A DNA stretch of 64,000 bases from Intestinicryptomonas porci (GCF_033971905.1 NZ_JALBUT010000001.1:324500-388499); one strand, 5' to 3'. Numbered from the stretch's first letter, positions 43,343 to 52,118 are shown. The notes: generated by a model not told the origin, from the letters alone. Numbers and translations: made by a program.

Positions 43343-43772
43343 ATTATATATATATGTTTTTATATTTGCAGGGCTTTATTTTTTGGGAGGAATTGCATAT
43401 AAACCTCCGCATTTTACATTCGGATTTTCGCCCGTAAAAATAAAAACCCGAATGCAGTCCGCTAACGAATTGCATTTTTGCAATGAAATTATTTGCGCGC
43501 TTTTTTCCGACAAGCGCGAAAACGGACTTAAAAACTTATTAAAGTTTGCATATTCGTTCGGCTTTTTCAATCTTTTTTTCAGCCTTATGTTTTTTGGGGC
43601 GGAATTTGCAAAATCGTTTGACTTATTTTTTTCTTTTTACAAACTAAACGACATAGGGGGCATATTTAAATGTTCATATTTCGGTTTTTCGTTCGGGAAA
43701 TCGGGGTGTCGTTTTTATGCCTTTCGGCTTTTGCCGCACATTTGAAATTTAATCCTACATAAAAGAATAAAA
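43343..43772. other. 430-bp intergenic region upstream of mutA
   Basis: It is T-rich on the plus strand with small hairpins (for example ATTGCA-TTTT-TGCAAT near 43468-43485). I see no credible gene. I looked for a cobalamin riboswitch, which would make sense before a B12-dependent mutase, and found no B12-box-like core. Confidence 0.4.
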
Positions 43773-45851
43773 ATGAAACAAGAAAAACTATTCGAGGAGT
43801 TCCGCATACCTTCTTACGAGGAGTGGAAAAAGGAGGCAGAGGCGCTTTTAAAAGGCGCGCCTTTCGATAAAAAAATGACGACAAAAACCCCCGAGGGCAT
43901 TGTCTTGCAGCCGATTTACAACAGAGAGGACGTGAAAAGCGAGCCGTCTCTTCCCGGCGAAGGCGACTATGTAAGGGGCATAGACGCAGGCGGATACAAG
44001 GCGAAGCCTTGGGCGATATCGCAGGAGATGTATGCCGCGCTGCCTTCTGAATTTAACGCAAAAATTTTGGACGCCCTAAACAAGGGGCAAACTTCTGTTG
44101 AATTGGTTTTGGACGAGCGCACTTGTGCGGGACTTGACGCAGACAGCGACTCCGCCTTGAAAGTCGGCAAAAACGGAATGTCGGCAAGTGTTGCGGCTGA
44201 CATAGCCCAAGCTTTGAAGGGAGTTGCGGTTGATTGTGTCGATATCAACGTGTTTGCAGGCGCGGCGTCTCCCGCAATCGCGGCGATGCTTTACTCTTCG
44301 TTTGAGGGCAAAAAATTCTCAGGCGGATTTTACTTTGACCCCGTTTCGGCATTGGCGGCAAACGGAGAGCTTCCAATGTCGATTGACTGCGCGCTAAACA
44401 GAATGTTTGCGCTTGCTGACTACAACGCCAAAAACCAGCCGAAGATGGGCGCAATCGGCGTCAACACCCTGCCGTATTCCTGCTCGGGAGCAAGCGCGGT
44501 TGAAGAGCTTGGAGCGGGGTTTGCAACGGCGGTGTTCTACATCAGGGCGATGCTCGAAAGGGGAATGCAAATAGACGAAGTTGCGCCTCTTGTGCGTTTC
44601 AGGCTTTCTTTGGGCTCGAATTTCTTTACTGAAATTTCAAAAATCAGAGCCGCGCGTTCCGTTTGGAGCAAAATTATAGGAGAGTTTGGCGGAAATGCGG
44701 AATCGCGCAAGATGAGAATTTCTGCCCGCACCACGCGCTTCAACAAGACAGTGTTCGACCCTTATGTGAATATGCTCCGCGCCACAACCGAAGCTTTTTC
44801 GGGCGTAATCGGCGGCGTTGAAAGCATGACGGTTGCTCCGTTTGACGAAGTTGTGCGTCGCCCCGACGATTTTTCGATGCGCATAGCGCGCAACACGCAA
44901 ATCGTCTTGCAGGAAGAATGCAACCTCTGTGATGTCATAGACCCTGCGGGCGGTTCGTTCTTCGTTGAAAGCCTGACTTCGGAAATCGCGGAAAAAACAT
45001 GGGCGTTCTTTGCCGAAATAGAGGCAAAAGGCGGCATTGTGAAAGCTCTTGAAGACGGCTTTATACAAGATAAAGTTTCCGCGACTTCCGACGGAAGAAA
45101 GAAGCTTTACGACACTCGAAGAAGCGTTGTTGTAGGCACCAACTCATACGCGAATTTAATTGAAAAACCTTTGGAAAAGCCTGCCTGCCGCTGTGCGGAA
45201 GTCGCAAAAGAACGTGCGCAATCCGTTTCCTCTCTCCGCAAGAATGTGGATTTCGACTTGTCGGGGAAAAGCGGGGCAGAGGCGATGTCTGCAATGATTT
45301 GCGCTGTTTCAAAAGGCGCGAGCGTGCAGGCGGTCTGCGAAAAACTTTGCGTTTGCGGCGGCAAAAAGGCGGAAGTCCGCAAGCTCGACATCCACAGGGC
45401 TGTCGAACACTTCGAGGCTTTGAGGCGTGCAAGCGCGGAATTTAAGGCGAAGACGGGTTCAGCTCCAAAAATCTTTTTGGCGACGATGGGTCCTCTTGTA
45501 CAGCACAAGGCGCGCGCGGACTTCATAAGGGGCTTCTTTGAAGTCGGCGGTTTCGACGTGGTTTATCCTAAAGGATTTGCAGATGCGGAAAGCGCGGCTA
45601 AGGCGTTTTCTGAAAGCGGCGCAAAGTATGCCGTCATTTGCTCTACTGACGCGACGTATCCCGAACTTGTTCCGCAGGTTGCGCGTGCGCTTAAATCGGC
45701 AAAGCCCGATTCGACCGTGCTGCTTGCGGGCGTTCCCGCTCCAGAATTTGAGGCTTCCTACAAAGAGGCGGGAATGGACGGCAGCATCAGCATAAAATCA
45801 AACAACTATGAAACGCTCAAATCGTTTTTGGGCGCGCTCGGAGTAATATAA
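43773..45851 (+). CDS. mutA: methylmalonyl-CoA mutase small (beta) subunit
   Basis: The 692-residue protein is a mutase paralogue: an N-terminal TIM-barrel domain (GIDAGGYKAKPWAIS, QIVLQEECNLCDVIDPAGGSFFVESLT) and a C-terminal flavodoxin-like domain. That domain has MGPLVQHKARADF where MutB has DGHDRG, so the cobalamin His is absent, as expected for the non-catalytic subunit. It pairs with mutB 17 nt downstream. The heterodimer interconverts succinyl-CoA and (R)-methylmalonyl-CoA, a step toward propionate in anaerobes. Confidence 0.92.
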   Translation: MKQEKLFEEFRIPSYEEWKKEAEALLKGAPFDKKMTTKTPEGIVLQPIYNREDVKSEPSLPGEGDYVRGIDAGGYKAKPWAISQEMYAALPSEFNAKILDALNKGQTSVELVLDERTCAGLDADSDSALKVGKNGMSASVAADIAQALKGVAVDCVDINVFAGAASPAIAAMLYSSFEGKKFSGGFYFDPVSALAANGELPMSIDCALNRMFALADYNAKNQPKMGAIGVNTLPYSCSGASAVEELGAGFATAVFYIRAMLERGMQIDEVAPLVRFRLSLGSNFFTEISKIRAARSVWSKIIGEFGGNAESRKMRISARTTRFNKTVFDPYVNMLRATTEAFSGVIGGVESMTVAPFDEVVRRPDDFSMRIARNTQIVLQEECNLCDVIDPAGGSFFVESLTSEIAEKTWAFFAEIEAKGGIVKALEDGFIQDKVSATSDGRKKLYDTRRSVVVGTNSYANLIEKPLEKPACRCAEVAKERAQSVSSLRKNVDFDLSGKSGAEAMSAMICAVSKGASVQAVCEKLCVCGGKKAEVRKLDIHRAVEHFEALRRASAEFKAKTGSAPKIFLATMGPLVQHKARADFIRGFFEVGGFDVVYPKGFADAESAAKAFSESGAKYAVICSTDATYPELVPQVARALKSAKPDSTVLLAGVPAPEFEASYKEAGMDGSISIKSNNYETLKSFLGALGVI

Positions 45852-45868
45852 TTTGAAAGGATAATTCA

Positions 45869-48058
45869 ATGGCTAAAAATCCTGATTTTACAAAGGTTGC
45901 TTTTTCGAACGCTTCCAAAGGCGAAGGTTTCGAGGCATGGCGCAAGAAGATTGAAAAAGAGACGGGCAAAGATCTCGACTCTCTTATAACTGAAACAATG
46001 GAGCAGGTAAATGTCGATCCCCTTTACACGGCGCAAGCCTACAAGGGCATGGAGCATTTGGGCTACACTGCGGGCATTGCGCCGTTTTTGCGCGGTCCTT
46101 ACGCCACGATGTATGTTGTCCGCCCGTGGACTGTCCGCCAGTATGCGGGCTTTTCGACTGCGGAGGAATCAAACGCGTTTTACCGCAGAAATCTCGCGGC
46201 GGGGCAGAAGGGGCTTTCAATCGCCTTCGACCTTGCAACTCACAGGGGTTACGACTCCGACCATCCGCGTGTAATCGGCGATGTCGGCAAGGCGGGCGTT
46301 GCGGTTGACTCCATTTTGGACATGGAAGTTTTGTTCGACCAGATTCCGCTTTCGCAAGTCTCCGTTTCTATGACGATGAACGGCGCGGTTTTGCCGATTT
46401 TGGCTTTCTACATCGTTGCCGGCTTGGAGCAGGGCTGCAAGCTTGAACAGCTTACAGGCACAATCCAAAACGACATCTTGAAGGAGTTTATGGTGCGCAA
46501 CACCTACATCTATCCCCCGACGCCTTCAATGAAAATCATCGGCGATATTTTTGCGTACACTTCAAAAAACATGCCGAAGTTCAACAGCATTTCAATTTCA
46601 GGCTACCACATGCAGGAAGCGGGTGCGACTGCCGACTTGGAAATGGCTTACACTCTCGCGGACGGCTTGGAATATTTGCGCCAGGGCGTAAAGGCGGGCT
46701 TGCATGTTGACGACTTTGCCCCGCGCCTCAGCTTCTTCTGGGCGATAGGCAAAAACTACTTTATGGAAGTCGCCAAAATGAGGGCGGCGCGTATGCTTTG
46801 GGCTAAAATCGTAAAGCAGTTCGACCCGAAAAACCCGAAGAGCATGGCGCTTCGCACCCACTCGCAGACAAGCGGATGGTCGCTTACCGAGCAGGACCCG
46901 TTCAACAATGTTGCGCGCACTTGCATCGAGGCTATGGGTGCGGCTTTGGGGCATACGCAGAGCTTGCACACAAACGCTTTGGACGAAGCTATCGCGCTTC
47001 CAACAGACTTTTCCGCAAGAATTGCAAGAAACACTCAGCTTTACTTGCAGGACGAAACAGGCATTTGCCGCGTAATCGACCCATGGGGCGGTTCTTACTA
47101 TGTGGAAAGCCTGACAAAGGCCCTCTACGAACGCGCATGGGGGCATATTCAGGAAGTCGAAGAGCACGGCGGCATGACAAAGGCAATCGAAGCAGGCTTG
47201 CCGAAGCTTAGAATTGAAGAGGCTTCCGCCCGCCGCCAGGCGCGCATTGACAGCGGACGCGAAACCATTACGGGGCTTAACAAATACCGCCTCGAAAAGG
47301 AAGAAGCTTTGGATATTCTTGCAATCGACAACACAGCAGTGCGCGAAGCGCAAATCAAGAAGCTCAAAAAGCTCCGCGAAAACCGCGATAATGCGAAAGT
47401 CCGCCAAATTTTGGACGAAATCACCCGCGTGGCAGATACGGGCGACGGCAATTTGCTTGCCCTTTCCGTTGAGGCGGCGCAGGCTCGCGCGTCTTTGGGC
47501 GAAATCAGCAGTGCGTGCGAAAAGGTGTTTGGCAGGTACAAGGCGGTGATTCGCTCAATCAGCGGCGTGTACGAAAAGGAATTCAAGAAAGGCTCTGCAA
47601 ATATGGCAAAGATTGAAGAAGTTTCCGAAATGATAAAGAAATTCGAAGCTCATGAAGGTCGCAGACCGCGCATTCTCATCGCTAAGATGGGGCAGGACGG
47701 TCATGACCGCGGCGCGAAAGTCGTTTCGACGGGCTATGCCGACTTGGGCTTTGACGTCGATATCGGGCCTCTTTTCCAGACTCCCGAAGAAACCGCGAAG
47801 ATGGCGGTGGAAAATGACGTCCACGTTGTCGGTATGAGCTCTTTGGCGGCGGGGCACAAGACATTGCTTCCCGCGCTGGTCGAAGAGTTGAAAAAGCTCG
47901 GAAGAGAAGATATTATCGTAATCGTCGGCGGTGTTATTCCCGCGCAGGATTACGACTTCCTTTACGAACACGGAGCAAGCGCAATCTTTGGTCCCGGAAC
48001 TGTTGTTCCCGACGCCGCAAAGAAGATTATGGAACTTCTGCTGGAAGGCGCGGAATAG
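45869..48058 (+). CDS. mutB: methylmalonyl-CoA mutase large (alpha, catalytic) subunit
   Basis: The 729-residue protein has the catalytic barrel (YATMYVVRPWTVRQYAGFSTAEESN, GLSIAFDLATHRGYDSDHPRV) and a C-terminal B12-binding domain with DGHDRG; H612 is the lower cobalt ligand. It is preceded by AAAGGATAATTCA. Together with MutA it forms the B12-dependent mutase. No epimerase, GTPase (MeaB) or decarboxylase gene is adjacent, so the rest of the propionate pathway must lie elsewhere. A clear terminator follows. Confidence 0.97.
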   Translation: MAKNPDFTKVAFSNASKGEGFEAWRKKIEKETGKDLDSLITETMEQVNVDPLYTAQAYKGMEHLGYTAGIAPFLRGPYATMYVVRPWTVRQYAGFSTAEESNAFYRRNLAAGQKGLSIAFDLATHRGYDSDHPRVIGDVGKAGVAVDSILDMEVLFDQIPLSQVSVSMTMNGAVLPILAFYIVAGLEQGCKLEQLTGTIQNDILKEFMVRNTYIYPPTPSMKIIGDIFAYTSKNMPKFNSISISGYHMQEAGATADLEMAYTLADGLEYLRQGVKAGLHVDDFAPRLSFFWAIGKNYFMEVAKMRAARMLWAKIVKQFDPKNPKSMALRTHSQTSGWSLTEQDPFNNVARTCIEAMGAALGHTQSLHTNALDEAIALPTDFSARIARNTQLYLQDETGICRVIDPWGGSYYVESLTKALYERAWGHIQEVEEHGGMTKAIEAGLPKLRIEEASARRQARIDSGRETITGLNKYRLEKEEALDILAIDNTAVREAQIKKLKKLRENRDNAKVRQILDEITRVADTGDGNLLALSVEAAQARASLGEISSACEKVFGRYKAVIRSISGVYEKEFKKGSANMAKIEEVSEMIKKFEAHEGRRPRILIAKMGQDGHDRGAKVVSTGYADLGFDVDIGPLFQTPEETAKMAVENDVHVVGMSSLAAGHKTLLPALVEELKKLGREDIIVIVGGVIPAQDYDFLYEHGASAIFGPGTVVPDAAKKIMELLLEGAE

Positions 48059-48080
48059 TATTCGTCTTTGTGAAAAATCA

Positions 48081-48110
48081 AAAAGACGCCGTTTTAGGCG
48101 TCTTTTTTTT
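48081..48110 (+). terminator. rho-independent terminator after mutAB
   Basis: AAAAGACGCC and GGCGTCTTTT form a perfect 10-bp stem with loop GTTTTA and a T8 run. Confidence 0.88.
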
Positions 48111-48128
48111 GTGTCGATACGGAATTTG

Positions 48129-48767
48129 CTATTTTATCGGTACTGCTTTTAGCATCTTGCAGAGTTCGCATTGAGTTTCTTTTGTCTTGCAAGTGTGGGC
48201 TTTGCAGTGTTCGCGCCCGTAAAAAATAATTTGCAGGTGGAGTTTGTTCCAAGAGCTTTCGGGAAAAAGTTTTTTCAAGTCCTTTTCGGTCTGCTCAACA
48301 GACTTTCCGCTTGTAAGATGCCATCGGGTCGCCAAGCGGTGTATGTGGGTATCGACGGGAAATGTCGGCACTCCGAAAGCCTGCATCATGATTACCGACG
48401 CCGTTTTATGCCCGACGCCTGCGAGGCTCTCCAAATCTTTCATGTTTTGAGGAACTTCTCCGCCGAATTTTTCCAAAAGAGTTTTGGAAAGCTTTGATAT
48501 GTTGTTTGCCTTGTTTTTTGAAAGACCGCAGGGGCGTATGATTTCCTGTATCTTTTCGACAGGCAGCTTTGCCATGTCTTTGGGGTTGTCGGCAAGATCA
48601 AAGAGAGCGGGCGTAACTTCGTTTACGCGCTTGTCGGTGCACTGCGCCGAAAGCAGTACCGCTATCAAAAACGTAAACGGATTTCTGAACTTTAAAGGAA
48701 TTTCCTGCGTGGGATAGAGATTGTCAAGGTACTCCGAAATAATCTCCGCTTTTTCCTTTTTTGTCAT
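48129..48767 (-). CDS. nth: endonuclease III (DNA glycosylase/AP lyase)
   Basis: The 212-residue protein has the helix-hairpin-helix region LAGVGHKTASVIMMQAFGVPTFPVDTHIHRLATRW, which contains the catalytic Lys (GHKTA) and Asp (VDTH). It removes oxidised pyrimidines. The C-terminal cysteines read C-x4-C-x6-C-x2-C (HCKAHTCKTKETQCELC) and the protein ends 10 residues later. The usual pattern is C-x6-C-x2-C-x5-C, so the Fe-S cluster site is altered. It is the second gene of a minus-strand pair, 3 nt after a small lipoprotein. Confidence 0.92.
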   Translation of the reverse strand: MTKKEKAEIISEYLDNLYPTQEIPLKFRNPFTFLIAVLLSAQCTDKRVNEVTPALFDLADNPKDMAKLPVEKIQEIIRPCGLSKNKANNISKLSKTLLEKFGGEVPQNMKDLESLAGVGHKTASVIMMQAFGVPTFPVDTHIHRLATRWHLTSGKSVEQTEKDLKKLFPESSWNKLHLQIIFYGREHCKAHTCKTKETQCELCKMLKAVPIK

Positions 48768-48770
48768 AAA

Positions 48771-48917
48771 TTAAACGTTTGGAGTCTGTGTTTGGGGGGC
48801 TTCAAAACCGAAAAACCATACCGATTTTTTTGTCGTCACGCCGTGCTCGTCAGTTGAAGTGCAGGCGTAAAGGAAAATTGAAATGGCAAAAAGTAATATG
48901 AGCTTTAATGTTTTCAT
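48771..48917 (-). CDS. 48-residue lipoprotein
   Basis: A short minus-strand frame starts at ATG (48915-48917) and encodes a textbook lipoprotein signal, MKTLKLILLFAISIFLYAC, followed by a 29-residue mature tail (TSTDEHGVTTKKSVWFFG and a Pro/Gln-rich end). The stop lies 3 nt before the nth start. The lipobox LYAC and operon spacing support a real gene. Function unknown. Confidence 0.75.
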   Translation of the reverse strand: MKTLKLILLFAISIFLYACTSTDEHGVTTKKSVWFFGFEAPQTQTPNV

Positions 48918-49031
48918 GAAATCGAAGTTTTTATGTTTTTTTCAAAAAAGCAACAATTTAAAATACATGTTGAGTTTAATAATTGACGAAAGCCCTTAAA
49001 AATACTCAAATTAAGTTTTAAATTTTATTAT

Positions 49032-50717
49032 ATGAGCGAAGAACCAAAACATTTTATTGCGCAAATTGTGGAAGCCGACATCGCAAACGGCTTGCCTCCC
49101 TCGCACGTGCACACCAGATTTCCGCCCGAGCCGAACGGCTGTCTGCATATCGGGCACGCAAAGGCGATATGCCTTGACTTCGGAACGGCTATGCAATACG
49201 GCGGAAAATGCAATCTTCGTTTCGACGACACAAATCCGACGAAGGAAGACACGAGGTTTGTCGATGCAATTCAGGAAGATATCAAGTGGCTTGGCTTCGA
49301 TTGGAACGGCGGCATGTACTACGCTTCCGACTATTTTGAAAAGCTTTACAGCCTTGCAGAAGAGCTGATTTTAAACGGCAAGGCGTATGTATGCACTTTG
49401 TCTTCCGAAGAATTTAAGGAATACAGGGGCGTCCCCGGCGAACCCGGAAAACCCAGCCCGCATCGCGACAGACCCGTTCAAGAAAGTCTGGACTTGTTCC
49501 GCAGAATGAGGGCGGGAGAATTTGAGGAAGGGCAGTATGTTTTGAGGGCGAAAATCGACATGGCGTCTCCCAACATGCATATGCGCGACCCCGCCATTTA
49601 TCGCATCAAAAAGGACTTCCACCACCGCACGGGCAACGCATGGTGCATTTATCCCATGTACGATTTCGCGCACTGCCTTTCAGACGCGATAGAGGGCATA
49701 ACGCACTCTCTTTGCACTCTTGAATTTGACGTCCATAGACCTCTTTACGATTGGTTTGTCGAAAACACGAGCATCATCAAGACTCTTGAAATCCAGCCGC
49801 GCCAGTACGAATTTGCGCGCCTTAATTTGACTTACACGATGATGAGCAAGCGCAAGCTCCAGCAGCTTGTCGAAGAAAAAGTCGTGGACGACTGGGACGA
49901 CCCCCGCATGCCGACCATCGCGGGAATGCGCCGCAGAGGCTACACCGCAAAGGCAATCCGCGCATTTTGCGAGGACATAGGAATTACCAAATTCAACAGC
50001 CTTACCGACTTCGCTCTTCTCGAATACCATTTGAGGCAGGATTTAAACAAAACCGCGCTTCGCCGCATGGCTGTTTTCGACCCGATAGAAGTCGAAATCG
50101 AAAATTGGCAGGAGGGCGAAACCGATTGGCTTGACGCCGTGAACAATCCCGAAGACGAAAGCGCGGGTTCGCGCAAAATTCCGTTTTCAAAGCACATATT
50201 TATCGAGCGCGACGACTTTATGGAAAATCCGCCGAACAAGTATTTCCGCTTGAAGCCGAACGGCGAAGTCCGCTTGCGCTACGCGTATTTGCTGACTTGC
50301 AAAGACGTGATTAAAAACGAAAAGGGCGAGATTGTCAAAATTATAGGCGTCATAGACCGCGCAAGCCGCGGCGGAAACGCGCCCGACGGCAGAAAAGTAA
50401 AGGGAACAATCCACTGGGTTGACGCCTCAAACTGCGTAAAGGCAGACGCAATGATTTACGACAAACTTTTCACAAAAGCCGACATGGGCGATTTGGCGGA
50501 GGGCGAAGATTTCAAGGATTATCTGAATCCGCAGTCTCTCGTCAAGAAGACCATGTACGCAGAGCCGTCCGTAAAAGAATTGAAGCCGGGCATTCCCGTG
50601 CAATTTGAAAGAGTGGCATACTTTATGGCTGATTCCAAAAGCTTTAAAGACGGCGTCCTTGCGTTTAACCGCACGGTAACCTTGAAAGACTCTTTTTCAA
50701 AGGCGGCGGCAAAGTAA
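49032..50717 (+). CDS. glnS: glutaminyl-tRNA synthetase
   Basis: The 561-residue class I synthetase has the HIGH-type motif PEPNGCLHIGHAKAI and the KMSKS-type MSKRK. The N-terminal TRFPPEPNG and the two-barrel C-terminal anticodon-binding region (VRLRYAYLLTCKDV, GTIHWVDA) are GlnRS-type rather than GluRS-type. It charges tRNA-Gln directly, so the organism need not rely only on the GatCAB amidation route. It stands alone and is followed by two hairpins. Confidence 0.95.
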   Translation: MSEEPKHFIAQIVEADIANGLPPSHVHTRFPPEPNGCLHIGHAKAICLDFGTAMQYGGKCNLRFDDTNPTKEDTRFVDAIQEDIKWLGFDWNGGMYYASDYFEKLYSLAEELILNGKAYVCTLSSEEFKEYRGVPGEPGKPSPHRDRPVQESLDLFRRMRAGEFEEGQYVLRAKIDMASPNMHMRDPAIYRIKKDFHHRTGNAWCIYPMYDFAHCLSDAIEGITHSLCTLEFDVHRPLYDWFVENTSIIKTLEIQPRQYEFARLNLTYTMMSKRKLQQLVEEKVVDDWDDPRMPTIAGMRRRGYTAKAIRAFCEDIGITKFNSLTDFALLEYHLRQDLNKTALRRMAVFDPIEVEIENWQEGETDWLDAVNNPEDESAGSRKIPFSKHIFIERDDFMENPPNKYFRLKPNGEVRLRYAYLLTCKDVIKNEKGEIVKIIGVIDRASRGGNAPDGRKVKGTIHWVDASNCVKADAMIYDKLFTKADMGDLAEGEDFKDYLNPQSLVKKTMYAEPSVKELKPGIPVQFERVAYFMADSKSFKDGVLAFNRTVTLKDSFSKAAAK

Positions 50718-50725
50718 TTTTAGGA

Positions 50726-50806
50726 AGTTATGCCAAGAGCTCAAACTTGGCATAATAACTAAAAATGAAAAATTTTATGCGAAGATTTCCATTTCTGAAA
50801 TCTTCG
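50726..50806 (+). terminator. two hairpins after glnS
   Basis: Hairpin 1 pairs TTATGCCAAG with CTTGGCATAA (about 50728-50757). Hairpin 2 pairs CGAAGATTTC (50780-50789) with GAAATCTTCG (50797-50806) and is followed by a T-rich stretch. Together they probably end glnS transcription; neither has a perfect T run. Confidence 0.5.
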
Positions 50807-50923
50807 TATTGTTATTTATTTTAGGTGTGTAAGCGGCGGTTTTTGCATTCATAGAGTGCCCGCAATTTTTTTTGTAAAATTGAAGCAGAGAAGTTTTGCA
50901 TTCGCTAAGTAGTAATTAAAAAG

Positions 50924-51922
50924 TTATCCTCCAAAAAACTCTTTGGCATCGGTTTTGGAGATGTTTTGCATATTGACGTATCGGGAGCGGAGTAGGGAGA
51001 GGTCGCGGTGCCCCATATTGAGCTGGAGTCGCGGGAGGTCGGAGTATCTTTTCGTAAAATAGCTTGCGTAGGTATGTCTTAATACGTCTTGCACCCAATG
51101 CCCCTTGAATCCTGAATTATCCCTGATTTTACGCCATCTTCCGCGCCAGTTTGTCGGGCAGACCTCGACTTTTTCCGCCTGCGATTTTTGAAGCAAACCC
51201 CTCAGTTTCGGGCAAATCTCGACATGCCGCACGCCGCCTGTCTTCGAGCAAATCGAACGCACCGTGATTGAGTTATCGTCCAAATCGATGTCGTTCCACT
51301 TGAGTTTGCGCACTTCACGCGGACGTATGCCAGCAAGTGTGAGTAAGCCGACTGGCGCGAGGCAAGATTTGTACTTTTCGGTTTGCGCAATCTGTAAAAG
51401 ACGCTTGGTTTGAGCGAGCGTTAAAGGCTTAATTTCGCGCTCAATTACCTTCTTGCGCTCAATGAGGGAAACCAGGTTCTTTTCACACCACTCGTGACGA
51501 AAGGCAAAGTTGAAAAGCGCATGTAACATAGCGCGCGCCTTGTTGAATTGAGATGGTGTGTCGAATGTAGAACTAAGCCACTTTTCGCAATCTTCTAAAC
51601 TTAAGTCTGAAAAATTGGACTTTGCAAACTTTGGGGAAGCTTTTAAGAGACGAGCTCCTAAATACTTTATGTCTCGCAAAGAGTCGGGGCGCAAATGCGA
51701 TTTGGAGCTTAAATAAAGCGCAAAACCTTTTTCGAGCGACATTTCAGTTTTGCATAACCTTTTTTTAGCATTTTCTATGATGCTTGCGCAGAATTGAATG
51801 CTTGTTAATTTGCACTTTTTGCCACGTGCATCTAATATATTTTTTACTAAACGTGCCGCATCTAAAATAGATATACCAGTTCCCCTCAACAATTCCCTAG
51901 CCGATATAATTTCATTTTCCAT
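50924..51922 (-). CDS. tyrosine recombinase (integrase/invertase family)
   Basis: From ATG 51922 the protein has 332 residues. It has a SAM-like core-binding domain (about 90-170) and a catalytic domain with box I LAGIRPREVRKLKWNDID (Arg), VLRHTYASYF (His-x-x-Arg) and MGHRDLSLLRSRYVN (second His, nucleophile Tyr). A TTG at 51958, preceded by AAAAGGA, would add 12 residues and read through the left repeat site of inv-4. The ATG itself overlaps that repeat. No attachment-site, phage or transposon genes surround it, so a site-specific invertase acting on inv-4 and similar elements is the best reading. Confidence 0.85.
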   Translation of the reverse strand: MENEIISARELLRGTGISILDAARLVKNILDARGKKCKLTSIQFCASIIENAKKRLCKTEMSLEKGFALYLSSKSHLRPDSLRDIKYLGARLLKASPKFAKSNFSDLSLEDCEKWLSSTFDTPSQFNKARAMLHALFNFAFRHEWCEKNLVSLIERKKVIEREIKPLTLAQTKRLLQIAQTEKYKSCLAPVGLLTLAGIRPREVRKLKWNDIDLDDNSITVRSICSKTGGVRHVEICPKLRGLLQKSQAEKVEVCPTNWRGRWRKIRDNSGFKGHWVQDVLRHTYASYFTKRYSDLPRLQLNMGHRDLSLLRSRYVNMQNISKTDAKEFFGG

Positions 51923-52107
51923 AGTATTGATAATACTATAGTCAAGAGTGAAATGCAAAAATCCTTTTGAGATATTGGAAAGTTTTTAGTTTTTTGAAAA
52001 GTTGGGAGTTTGATTTTTTTTTCGCTACAAAAGTAAGCACATATCTTTAAGGTGTTAAATTTCAGCTTGTTATGGGTTTTAAAGTGATATAGTATTATCA
52101 ATACTAT
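51921..52107. other. invertible promoter-like element inv-4 between recombinase and surface-protein locus
   Basis: The left site ATAGTATT-GAT-AATACTAT (51921-51939) and the right site ATAGTATT-ATC-AATACTAT (52089-52107) are exact reverse complements of each other, 149 bp apart. Complement of 51940-51945 is TTGACT, abutting the left site and pointing toward the recombinase. Just outside the right site is TATATT (52105-52110). Inversion would create TTGACT-16 nt-TATATT reading toward 52119-56692; at present the -35 position there is only AGTGAT. The sequence therefore shows the OFF state for the right-hand genes. Confidence 0.8.
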
Positions 52108-52118
52108 ATTGCCCTAAT

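Noticed and set aside
43343..43772. Cobalamin riboswitch before mutAB
   Set aside because: No B12-box-like core or matching helices could be found.
50924..51958. Recombinase as integrase of a prophage or genomic island
   Set aside because: No phage or conjugation genes, no tRNA-derived attachment repeat and no island boundary were seen; glnS upstream is intact.
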